From NCBI GenBank assembly GCA_016929465.1, contig JAFGIT010000085.1, positions 1 through 17,170 on the forward strand: DNA of 17,170 bases, given 5' to 3'. Within the stretch, counting starts at the first letter, position 1, and every line of letters starts with the position of its first letter. The translations under genes were made by a program, and so were the position numbers. The notes beneath the pieces are model-generated. The model worked only from the letters and a program-made list of their open reading frames with translations, did no database searches and had not been told where the DNA came from. Of this stretch, positions 7,795 to 14,175 are shown one piece after another. The stretch comes from JAFGIT01 sp016929465 [NCBI: Candidatus Coatesbacteria bacterium] (GTDB lineage: Bacteria > B130-G9).

Positions 7795-7943
7795 AGAATG
7801 ATAACCGGTCCGTGATTTGCGGACCTATGACCGGGGGAGATAGATTTGGGACATCGGTCCCAATAATTATCGAAATAGGGATAATTGGGGCGGCAAAGGG
7901 CCGTCCCAATTTCATAGTATTGATGCGTTGAATTGGATTAAGA
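7795..7943 (+). terminator. Hairpin-rich stretch with a terminator-like stem at 7883-7911
   Basis: Three hairpins stand in a row: GGTCCG/CGGACC (7807-7825), TTGGGAC/GTCCCAA (7846-7863), and AATTGGGGCGGC with GCCGTCCCAATT (7883-7911, one G-U pair, loop AAAGG). The last is followed only by a short T-stretch, so termination may be partial. This segment separates copy 4 from the relic copy. Confidence 0.45.
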
Positions 7944-8044
7944 ATGAGGCTATCAGGCGCCGACTATGTAACTCTGGATAGCGATGTGTTGGGCACCGCG
8001 TCAAGCCCAGCCTTTCCTGCACGGAATGCGGCGGCTTTTGCTGA
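7944..8044 (+). pseudogene. Frameshifted relic of the peptide family (copy 5)
   Basis: From ATG 7944 one frame reads SGADYVTLDSDVLG, matching the APRVLTLDNDAL part of copy 4. The core continues in another frame: KPSLSCTECGGFC followed by TGA at 8042-8044. The parts are joined only if the frame changes between about 7993 and 8010. The YEAP motif is degraded as well, and no cargo gene lies directly upstream. It is most simply a decayed duplicate. A sequencing error is less likely because the flanking motif has diverged too. Confidence 0.65.
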
Positions 8045-8083
8045 CGCAGCGGACACCGATGAAGAAGGGCGCCGATGTCAAAC

Positions 8084-8121
8084 AGAAGGGGCGGGATTTA
8101 TCCTGCCCTTTCTGCTTTTTT
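8084..8121 (+). terminator. Rho-independent terminator closing the plus-strand series
   Basis: AGAAGGGGCGGGA (8084-8096) pairs with TCCTGCCCTTTCT (8101-8113) over 13 positions with two G-U pairs, a four-base loop and a following run of six T. Confidence 0.75.
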
Positions 8122-8149
8122 ACCTACAGCGATCCTGAAAGGACGAATT

Positions 8150-8176
8150 CAAAGGGATGGGGGATGGGGGATGGGG
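8150..8176 (+). repeat. G-rich repeat, potential G-quadruplex (copy 1)
   Basis: Four G-tracts (8154-8156, 8159-8163, 8166-8170, 8173-8176) are separated by AT, fitting the G-quadruplex consensus with two-base loops. The 25 bases at 8150-8174 recur exactly at 14100-14124. The copy lies between the convergent terminators. Confidence 0.7.
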
Positions 8177-8180
8177 CATG

Positions 8181-8216
8181 AAAAAAGGGGCTGCAATCCG
8201 AATGGACCGCAGCCCC
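8181..8216 (-). terminator. Terminator of the first C25 peptidase gene
   Basis: Arms GGGGCTGCAATCC (8187-8199) and GGACCGCAGCCCC (8204-8216) pair over 13 positions. Two positions are G-U pairs when read on the minus strand but A-C mismatches on the plus strand, which fixes the active strand. The minus transcript then enters six T (A-run 8181-8186). Confidence 0.8.
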
Positions 8217-8248
8217 GTCTGTTGGGTTATTTATTCAATGAGTGAATA

Positions 8249-10594
8249 TTATCTCGCCAGTCTAACCTGATTGCCTGTATGGTCTCTAACCGTCCGGTCT
8301 CTCTGAGGCTCGGTCGCCTCGAGGTTAATGCGTGCACTTACGGGACCATGCGCGGTCCAAGTTCCGCTTGTGTCGATATCGACGAGCCAATACTGGTAGG
8401 TCACACCAGCCTCAACATCGTCATCGACGAATCTATATGACGCACCTGCTGATGCGCTGCCTTCTGCGCCGATCAGTCGGCTTATCGCCTTTCTCTCGGT
8501 TCCGTCAGAGCGATATATGATGAACCCGGCGTTGTCGATCTCAGCACCCGTCTCCCAGGTCAGCACGATGTTGCTCCCGCTAGCATTCGCCTCGAAGTTC
8601 TCGAGGCGGATGTAGGTGTTGGCCTCGCCGACCAGCCTTGTGTGCGGGCAGCCGTAGAGGTTGAATGCGAAATAGCTGTGATAGGAATAGGAGTCGCTTG
8701 CGTAGCTGGAGCTGCCGGAACTGAGATAGGCCTTCGCGTCACAGAGCGCCCTCGCATTGAGGCATGAACCATCTGAAGCGTCGTAGTTGCTTATTCCCTG
8801 GCCGTAATAGAAAGCCAGGTCTTCTGAACAGCCATACCTGCGCTGGCATGTGCCCTCGCCGTCATAGTCGGTGTCCCAACCCCAGGCCACCGCGGAGGCA
8901 GAGCACGTGGAAACTGCCCCATTCTTCAGAAGGGAGTATCCCAGATTAATCGTGCTCGACGGCAGACCATTCGAGCAGCTGATCTGGAAGGTGAATGCTG
9001 GATGGCTGTCATCCAGATTCGGGCACCAACCGGAGTAGAACATATAGCCGTCGCTGCAAGAAGACCCGTAACCTACCGCTGTAAGTGAAGCATTCCCATG
9101 ACCGTACCACCACACCATGCCGTACGGGTGGTCCTTCCATCTGTTGTAGGCCGTGCCGCCGGATGAACTGGTGCTGGGACTCCCTACAAGTAGTTCATCG
9201 TATGGGTAGTCACTGGTGCAGCCAGTGGCCTTGTCTTGATATGTCTCATAGTATGAGAAACCTCTGCTGTCGAGATATTCTGACTTCATGCACTGGGCGA
9301 TGTGCGATGGGTCCTGAGTTGCCCATGGGAACGAGAGCGGGAACAGCACTTGTTTACGCCAGCCGAGATCGCCGCTCGCCGTATCGTAGTCGATCTCCTT
9401 CTGGATTATCCCGTCGAGGGTCGAGTAGGCTGCGTTATACACCGGGATACGGGCTGGGAAGACCTCGGCGTAGAAGTCGGGCTCGTCCTGACCGTTTTCA
9501 CCATAGGTCGCGTCACCGTCGGAATCCCAATCGCCGGTCAAATCCGCGAAGTAATAGTCTGTGGGGACAGAATATCCCGTCCCAGGGTAGCACGTCTTCA
9601 TCGGCAGATCGCCGCTTGTGCGCGGGTCGCCTATGAGCAGGACATAGACTATCCCGTATCCGTTCGGCGGCTCGAGGTAGTTGTCCTGGAGCCACTTCCT
9701 GATCTTGTCGTCAGTTCCATTCGGGGCCTGACCGGTCTTCGCATTATAACCGCCTGCCGCATCGCCGTCTTCGTAGCTGTGGCTTTCCGTCACTATTAGC
9801 ACTCTGAAGCCGAGGTTATCTTGCAGGTGCGTCTTCAGGTCCGAGACCTTGCTGCTGCCTTGCAGAATCGCCTCGGTCGTGATGATCACGTAGTTGAAGG
9901 TGTCCTCGTCATCGGCGGGCACGGAATTCACCGCGTTCGGGGTGTACCAATCCGAGGCACTGCTGTAGTTGACCAACATTTGTGCAGCCTTGCGATCCAT
10001 GACGCTGTCGCGGAGCGAATTCTCATCCAACAGGTTCGCATCCCGACTGAACTCGATCTTGATGGTGACCGCGTCGCAGAGCCGAAGCTGCCGCTGCACC
10101 GGGTTGAATCTGAAGGGGAAGAACGCGATCTGAGCGAACTTCCACTTGCGCATCTGGCAGGTCTTGGCGATCTCGACGTAGGCACTCGGCACGAAAGCAT
10201 CACGTCCATAGATGTCCATGTCCTTGCCATCGACGATGTTCGTCGCATCGCCCCACTCGAAGCCCGAGCTGCCGTCTAGCTTGCCGACTGGCGGCGTGGG
10301 AGCTATATCAAAGACGCCAGATAGCGCGGATTCCGTGATTTCGACGATTGAGAGTCTGATCGAATCCAGGACGACATCTGGAGGTAGTGCCACATTATAG
10401 ACCTTGTGCGGAAGCATCGGCGAACCGGGTGACGCCGCTATGCTTGCATCTTCTATGTGGATGACCTCGCCGTCCTCTAAATCCTCGACCGTGTATTCCC
10501 CTGCCGTTAGTTCAACGATGATCTCGTCAGCCCTTGCCAACGCGCAGGTCAAGAGGATCCCCATGATCAGAATTATATGTTTACCTACTCGCAT
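8249..10594 (-). CDS. Secreted C25 (gingipain-family) cysteine peptidase with FnIII-like tail (paralogue 1)
   Basis: The product is 781 aa. The frame is open far upstream, but ATG 10594 is chosen because AGGAG precedes it and a signal peptide follows (IILIMGILLTCALARA|DEIIVE). Residues about 22-230 resemble the C25 propeptide, with SPGSPMLPHKVYNVALPP. The catalytic domain runs from about 233 (FNYVIITTEAI) to 650. It contains VLLIGDP, VPTDYYFADLTGDWDSDGD and FPARIPV, the catalytic histidine H499 in WWYGHGN and the catalytic cysteine C540 in FQISCSNG, matching the GHG and ACVNG sites of gingipains. Residues 661-781 are the shared FnIII-like tail, ending QVRLAR. Specificity cannot be read from sequence. 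A 40-aa family peptide is encoded 71 bases upstream, in the same direction and behind a shared promoter, so the two are probably co-expressed. Confidence 0.9.
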   Translation of the reverse strand: MRVGKHIILIMGILLTCALARADEIIVELTAGEYTVEDLEDGEVIHIEDASIAASPGSPMLPHKVYNVALPPDVVLDSIRLSIVEITESALSGVFDIAPTPPVGKLDGSSGFEWGDATNIVDGKDMDIYGRDAFVPSAYVEIAKTCQMRKWKFAQIAFFPFRFNPVQRQLRLCDAVTIKIEFSRDANLLDENSLRDSVMDRKAAQMLVNYSSASDWYTPNAVNSVPADDEDTFNYVIITTEAILQGSSKVSDLKTHLQDNLGFRVLIVTESHSYEDGDAAGGYNAKTGQAPNGTDDKIRKWLQDNYLEPPNGYGIVYVLLIGDPRTSGDLPMKTCYPGTGYSVPTDYYFADLTGDWDSDGDATYGENGQDEPDFYAEVFPARIPVYNAAYSTLDGIIQKEIDYDTASGDLGWRKQVLFPLSFPWATQDPSHIAQCMKSEYLDSRGFSYYETYQDKATGCTSDYPYDELLVGSPSTSSSGGTAYNRWKDHPYGMVWWYGHGNASLTAVGYGSSCSDGYMFYSGWCPNLDDSHPAFTFQISCSNGLPSSTINLGYSLLKNGAVSTCSASAVAWGWDTDYDGEGTCQRRYGCSEDLAFYYGQGISNYDASDGSCLNARALCDAKAYLSSGSSSYASDSYSYHSYFAFNLYGCPHTRLVGEANTYIRLENFEANASGSNIVLTWETGAEIDNAGFIIYRSDGTERKAISRLIGAEGSASAGASYRFVDDDVEAGVTYQYWLVDIDTSGTWTAHGPVSARINLEATEPQRDRTVRDHTGNQVRLAR

Positions 10595-10665
10595 CAGTGC
10601 TCTCCTATTGGGTTGGTTCGTGCGGCACAAAATCCGGGGCCGCATTTGGCTCATCTCCGCAATCG

Positions 10666-10788
10666 CTAGCAGCTCGCCGAGCCACCGAATCCAGTGCAGG
10701 AGAGAGAGGGGCCCAGCACGGACATGATATGCTGCGAACCCAGTGTGGTTACCTTCGGCGCTTCGTAGGTGCTTGTTGTGGCTTTCAT
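10666..10788 (-). CDS. Small Cys-terminal peptide, RiPP-precursor-like (family copy 6)
   Basis: The product is 40 aa from ATG 10788, with AAGGAAG upstream. It begins MKATTSTYEAPKVTTLGS and ends MSVLGPSLSCTGFGGSASC. The YEAPKVTTLGS stretch is the closest in the window to the YxxPxVxxLG pattern of lasso-type leaders, but the C-terminal part has no Asp or Glu for a lasso ring. Serine after LGP is TCT here and AGC in copies 1, 2 and 4, a two-base change that keeps the residue. The gene precedes a C25 peptidase gene. Confidence 0.85.
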   Translation of the reverse strand: MKATTSTYEAPKVTTLGSQHIMSVLGPSLSCTGFGGSASC

Positions 10789-10919
10789 TCGTTCTTCCTT
10801 TCCTCGCGGCTTGTTTTGGGCTTTGCCCTTTTCGTTTGCACTCACGCCGGTAGGTGGGAATCAGGTTGTGAAGCTGTGAGTTCCAGCCGCCCTCTTTCTC
10901 GTTGAGACTCACGGCCCTC
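10789..10919 (-). ncRNA. Conserved structured leader upstream of copy 6
   Basis: Read on the minus strand, the leader contains GAGGGCCGTGAGT near its 5' end, pairing with ACTCACAGC. A small hairpin TCTC-AAC-GAGA lies inside, followed by CCCACCTA and a GGGC-AAA-GCCC hairpin before the binding site. The leader of copy 7 has the same elements in the same order with different pairing bases, which suggests a conserved RNA structure. I compared it with c-di-GMP, glycine and fluoride riboswitch motifs and could not match it. Confidence 0.4.
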
Positions 10920-10941
10920 TCGGTTCCGCTTGGCCCTACCG

Positions 10942-10974
10942 ATATGATATGACCAATAAATCCGCTAGTGTCAA
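10942..10974 (-). promoter_or_regulatory. Probable promoter of copy 6 and the first C25 gene
   Basis: On the minus strand TTGACA (10974-10969) is followed by an AT-rich TCATATCATAT stretch. The -10 could be TCATAT (16-base spacing) or TATCAT (19-base spacing). The start of transcription would fall about 20 bases before the conserved leader element. Confidence 0.5.
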
Positions 10975-11195
10975 GTTTGGTCGGATTCACGCGTTGTGGG
11001 CAGCCCATTTTGGGAGTGCGGTGATCTAGCACCGCGCCACAGGAGATCCTGAATAATGCTGAGACAATGCTCCATTCGGGATTTATGTCCTCCAATGCCG
11101 CGAGTTCCGAAAGGGATCGACTATCGCAAAAGGCCGCGCCAGGTCGCGGCAAAGCAAAGCGGTGCCGGGTCACCGCACTCCACATCACAATCAAC
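10975..11195. other. Intergenic region with duplicated small hairpins
   Basis: No gene is supported. GCGGTG-ATCTAG-CACCGC (11018-11035) and GCGGTG-CCGGGT-CACCGC (11159-11176) are hairpins with identical arms and different loops. CCGCG-CCAGGT-CGCGG lies just before the second. The ORFs that can be read here run through the terminator of the neighbouring gene and are likely chance. Confidence 0.4.
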
Positions 11196-11234
11196 AAAAG
11201 AAAAAGGGCCACGATCCGAATGGACCGCGGCCCT
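11196..11234 (-). terminator. Terminator of the second C25 peptidase gene
   Basis: AGGGCCACGATCC (11205-11217) pairs with GGACCGCGGCCCT (11222-11234). As in the first C25 terminator, two positions are G-U only on the minus strand. A T-rich tract follows in that direction. The inner 15 bases ATCCGAATGGACCGC are identical in both terminators. Confidence 0.8.
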
Positions 11235-11266
11235 AATTTTTCTGATTATGTCTCTATCGTGCTGTT

Positions 11267-13621
11267 CTATCTTGCCAGCGCGGCCCCTTCGTTCACTCGC
11301 TCTATCAGCCGGTTGCGAATTCGCTCACGAGGTGAATCCGAGCTGATGCTTCCGCGGACCGGACCATGAGAAGTCCAGGTTCCGTTTGTGTCTATGTCAA
11401 TGAGCCAATACTGGTAGGTTTTACCGGCCTCGACACTGCTATCGACGAACCTGTAGGAGGCGCCTGACGTAGCGCTGCCCTCTGCGGGGATCAGTCTGCT
11501 AATAGCCTTCCGCTCCTCGCCATCGAACCGGTAGAGCAAGAAGCCCGCGTTGTCGATCTCCGCGCCCGTCTCCCAGGTCAGCACGATGTTGCGACCTCTG
11601 GCATGAGCCTCGAAGCTCTCAAGACGGATGTAGGTGTTTGTATCCGCATCGTAGAGCCTTGTGTGTGGGCATCCATATAGATTGTAAACATAGTAGTTGT
11701 GCCATGCTGCCGCGTCCGAATCATAGCCACTGAGATAGGCATTGGCGTCATAGAAAGCTTCCGCACAACGGGCGTATTTCCCTGCTGTACCATAGTTATC
11801 ATCGGTTAGATACTTCGCATACCAGTAGCCAATATCCTGGGAACCTCCCCATTTACGCTCGCAGCCGTATTCATCATAGTGCCCATAGGTACCAAGAGAT
11901 GACTCTGCCGCGCTTCCGGTGCAGATCGCACCATTTTTCAGGAGAGAATAGCCCAGATTCGTCGAGTAGTAGGGACTACCGTTTAGACAGCTAATCTGGA
12001 ATGTGAAAGCAGGATGACTGTCGTCCAGATCTCCGCAGTAGCTGCTCAGGAAGAGGTAACCATCGTAGCAATCATAGGTAGAATCGTGATTGCCGACCAC
12101 CGTGACATTATAGTTGCCATGGCCAAACCACCAGACGAGGCCATATTCATGATTTTTCCATCTTTCAACCACGCTGCCGCTGCCACTGGGGCCTCCATGC
12201 AGTACCTCATCCCAGGCATAGTCGCTCGAGCAGTAGGTCGCATGTCCATCCTGATACATCTCGTAGTAATCGAATCCCCTGCTATTCATATACTGCGTCT
12301 TCATGCAGTGTGAGTAGTGTGAGGGATCGGTGCCATCCCATGGGAATGACAGCGGGAAAAGCGTTCTCTTCCGCCAATTTAGATCGCCACTTGCTGTATC
12401 GTAGGCTATTTCCTTCTCAATAATAGAATCGAGAGTGCTATAAGCCTGGTCGTATACAGGGATCCGGGCCACATAAACCTCAGGGTCAAAATCGACGTTA
12501 TCATAGCCATACATACCATAGTATCCATCGCCACTAGAATCCCAGTCGCCAGTAAGGTCTGCGTAGTAGTAGTCAGTCGGAATTACGTAGTAATAATAAT
12601 TCCCGCCAGACTGATAATAGGTGCCAGGTATGCACTCCTTCATTGGCACGTCGCCGTTATCGGGATTTGGATTACCTATGAGCAGAACGAGCTCAATCCC
12701 GTAGCCTCTCGGCGGCGCCGCGTAATTGTCTATGAGCCAACCTCTTATGTCTTCAGCATTTGCAGAGCCGTAGCCCCCTGCTGCGCCGCCATCGCCATAG
12801 CTATTCCTCTCGGTTACGATTAGAACGCTGTAGCCTATATTCGTGAGATGAGTCTTGAGAGCCTCGATGGAGGTGTAGCTGCCTCCTCCGCTCGTATCGT
12901 ATATGGCCTCTGTGGTGATTATGACATAATTGAATGTGTCGTCCAAAGGAACAAACCTGCTGCTGGTCGTATACCATTCGCGCGCCTCGCCAAAATTAAT
13001 GAATTTCTGAGAGGCTTTCCCATCCATGACAGTGTCCGCAAGTAGCTCGGCGTCGAATGAGTCTGGTTCTCGCTCATATTTGATATTGAGTGAAATCCCG
13101 TCACAGAAGCGAAGCTCTCTTGTTACTGGATTCCAATTGAATGGCTGATAGGCGACCTCAACATACTTCCACTTCCTCATCTGACTAGTCCCCAGAACTG
13201 AGGCTGGATCGGCCGGAATGAAGGTATCGCTGCTATAGATGTCCAAGTCCTTTCCATCGACGATATTTGTCGCATCCCCCCACATCTTTTCGTTTCTGCC
13301 GTCCTTGGGGTCGATCATCGGTGGATTCGGTGCGATGTCATATACGCTGGGAAGCGTCGTTTCGCTTTTTTCGATGACTGATGCTGCAATCGAATCCCAA
13401 ACTACATCAGGTGGGAGTGCAACATAATATGTTCTGGTTGGCAGCATCGGCGCGCCTGGCGAGCCGCCCTGGCCGAAACCGCCCATGCTAATGATCTCGC
13501 CGTTCTCGACGTCCTCAATCGTGTAGTCGCCGGCGGTGAACTCGACAATTATCTTGTCGGCTGCAGCCCAGCTGGCCAACACGAGGAGGGCTATGATTAG
13601 AATTGTTATTCGGATTTTCAA
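11267..13621 (-). CDS. Secreted C25 (gingipain-family) cysteine peptidase with FnIII-like tail (paralogue 2)
   Basis: The product is 784 aa. TTG 13621 is chosen because AAGGAGG lies five bases upstream; an in-frame TTG at 13636 would place the binding site inside the gene. The signal peptide (ITILIIALLVLASWAAA|DKIIVE) leads into a propeptide with SPGAPMLPTRTYYVALPP. The catalytic domain runs from about 230 (FNYVIITTEAI) to 650 and has VLLIGNP, IPTDYYYADLTGDWDSSGD, the catalytic histidine H501 in WWFGHGN and the catalytic cysteine C545 in FQISCLNG. Residues 664-784 are the shared tail (LTWETGAEIDNAGF, YWLIDIDTNGTWTSHGP), ending GAALAR. It is a full-length paralogue of the other C25 gene, likely from duplication of a whole peptide-plus-peptidase unit. 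The family peptide lies 137 bases upstream on the same strand. Confidence 0.9.
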   Translation of the reverse strand: MKIRITILIIALLVLASWAAADKIIVEFTAGDYTIEDVENGEIISMGGFGQGGSPGAPMLPTRTYYVALPPDVVWDSIAASVIEKSETTLPSVYDIAPNPPMIDPKDGRNEKMWGDATNIVDGKDLDIYSSDTFIPADPASVLGTSQMRKWKYVEVAYQPFNWNPVTRELRFCDGISLNIKYEREPDSFDAELLADTVMDGKASQKFINFGEAREWYTTSSRFVPLDDTFNYVIITTEAIYDTSGGGSYTSIEALKTHLTNIGYSVLIVTERNSYGDGGAAGGYGSANAEDIRGWLIDNYAAPPRGYGIELVLLIGNPNPDNGDVPMKECIPGTYYQSGGNYYYYVIPTDYYYADLTGDWDSSGDGYYGMYGYDNVDFDPEVYVARIPVYDQAYSTLDSIIEKEIAYDTASGDLNWRKRTLFPLSFPWDGTDPSHYSHCMKTQYMNSRGFDYYEMYQDGHATYCSSDYAWDEVLHGGPSGSGSVVERWKNHEYGLVWWFGHGNYNVTVVGNHDSTYDCYDGYLFLSSYCGDLDDSHPAFTFQISCLNGSPYYSTNLGYSLLKNGAICTGSAAESSLGTYGHYDEYGCERKWGGSQDIGYWYAKYLTDDNYGTAGKYARCAEAFYDANAYLSGYDSDAAAWHNYYVYNLYGCPHTRLYDADTNTYIRLESFEAHARGRNIVLTWETGAEIDNAGFLLYRFDGEERKAISRLIPAEGSATSGASYRFVDSSVEAGKTYQYWLIDIDTNGTWTSHGPVRGSISSDSPRERIRNRLIERVNEGAALAR

Positions 13622-13758
13622 TTTATCCTCCTTCAACAGAAGTGCGATGGAAGTGTATCCGTCTTCCCATCGCCGTTCCCCAGGGCAGGCATTTATTGAA
13701 TTTCGGGTGAGTTCAGCATAAATGCTAGTCCTGGTCTTGCATTAAGCAGTCATCGTTA

Positions 13759-13881
13759 TTAGCAGTTTGCGGAGCCGCCGAAGCCCGTGCACGAAAGCGA
13801 TGGACCCAGCACAGACATGATGTTTGTCGAGCTGAGGATCTTGATTGTCGGTCTCTCGTAGGTGTTTCTCTTCGATGCCAT
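13759..13881 (-). CDS. Small Cys-terminal peptide, RiPP-precursor-like (family copy 7)
   Basis: The product is 40 aa from ATG 13881, with AAGGAGA five bases upstream. It begins MASKRNTYERPTIKILSS and ends MSVLGPSLSCTGFGGSANC. The leader-like half is the most diverged of the Cys-containing copies (YERPTI for YEAPKV), while the C-terminal half is identical to copy 6 except for one residue. Codons for the identical residues differ repeatedly (for example GPSLS), so the peptide is under purifying selection. It precedes the second C25 gene. Confidence 0.85.
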   Translation of the reverse strand: MASKRNTYERPTIKILSSTNIMSVLGPSLSCTGFGGSANC

Positions 13882-14016
13882 TTTTCTCTCCTTCTGCGTT
13901 TAGCACCTTCGGGCAATGCCCGTTACCTAAAGATCTTACGCGGCTTAGGTGGCGAGGAAGCCTGGGAGGCTGTGAAGCAAAATGGTGGTACCTTCCAATT
14001 AAGGTTCACGGCCCTC
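13882..14016 (-). ncRNA. Conserved structured leader upstream of copy 7
   Basis: On the minus strand GAGGGCCGTGAA pairs with TTCACAGCCTC around a CCTT-AATTGG-AAGG hairpin, followed by GCCACCTA and a CGGGC-ATT-GCCCG hairpin just before the binding site. Order and spacing parallel the leader of copy 6. The pair at position five of the outer stem is A-T here and G-C there, a compensatory change. Confidence 0.4.
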
Positions 14017-14047
14017 AAAAGCTCGCCCATCCTTGCCGTCCTGCTAT

Positions 14048-14076
14048 ATTTTTACTTATTTTTGGGAAATCGTCAA
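14048..14076 (-). promoter_or_regulatory. Possible promoter of copy 7 and the second C25 gene
   Basis: TTGACG (14076-14071) is followed after 17 bases by AAAAAT (14053-14048) in an AT-rich tract. It sits at a similar distance from the leader element as the promoter of copy 6. Confidence 0.4.
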
Positions 14077-14099
14077 ATATTGGCTCCTGAAGGGAGCTG

Positions 14100-14124
14100 C
14101 AAAGGGATGGGGGATGGGGGATGG
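14100..14124 (+). repeat. G-rich repeat (copy 2)
   Basis: The 25 bases are identical to 8150-8174. Three long G-tracts and a final GG are separated by AT. Degenerate GGATGA and GGGATGA units continue to about 14170. The two copies bracket the minus-strand C25 block. Confidence 0.7.
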
Positions 14125-14175
14125 TCTGGAAGGATGAAGGCGGAAGGATGAGGGATGAAGTGATATGAGGACGTG

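Noticed and set aside
8154-8176. CRISPR or tandem-repeat array
   Set aside because: The seven-base GGGGGAT units have no spacers and are too short. No CRISPR repeats or cas genes were found.
10666-10788. Lasso peptide precursor
   Set aside because: The leader-like YEAPKVTTLG fits, but the C-terminal part has no Asp or Glu at ring-closing positions in five of six intact copies, and no B or C lasso enzymes are in the window.
10789-10919. c-di-GMP (GEMM) riboswitch in the leader
   Set aside because: The GGGCAAAGCCC hairpin looked similar at first, but the ACGCAAAGCC and GGUAGCCGGG core motifs are missing.
10595-11212. N-terminal extension of about 206 residues on the first C25 peptidase
   Set aside because: The frame is open by chance through the leader, the promoter and, in another frame, the peptide gene. 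A ribosome binding site and signal peptide mark ATG 10594 as the start.
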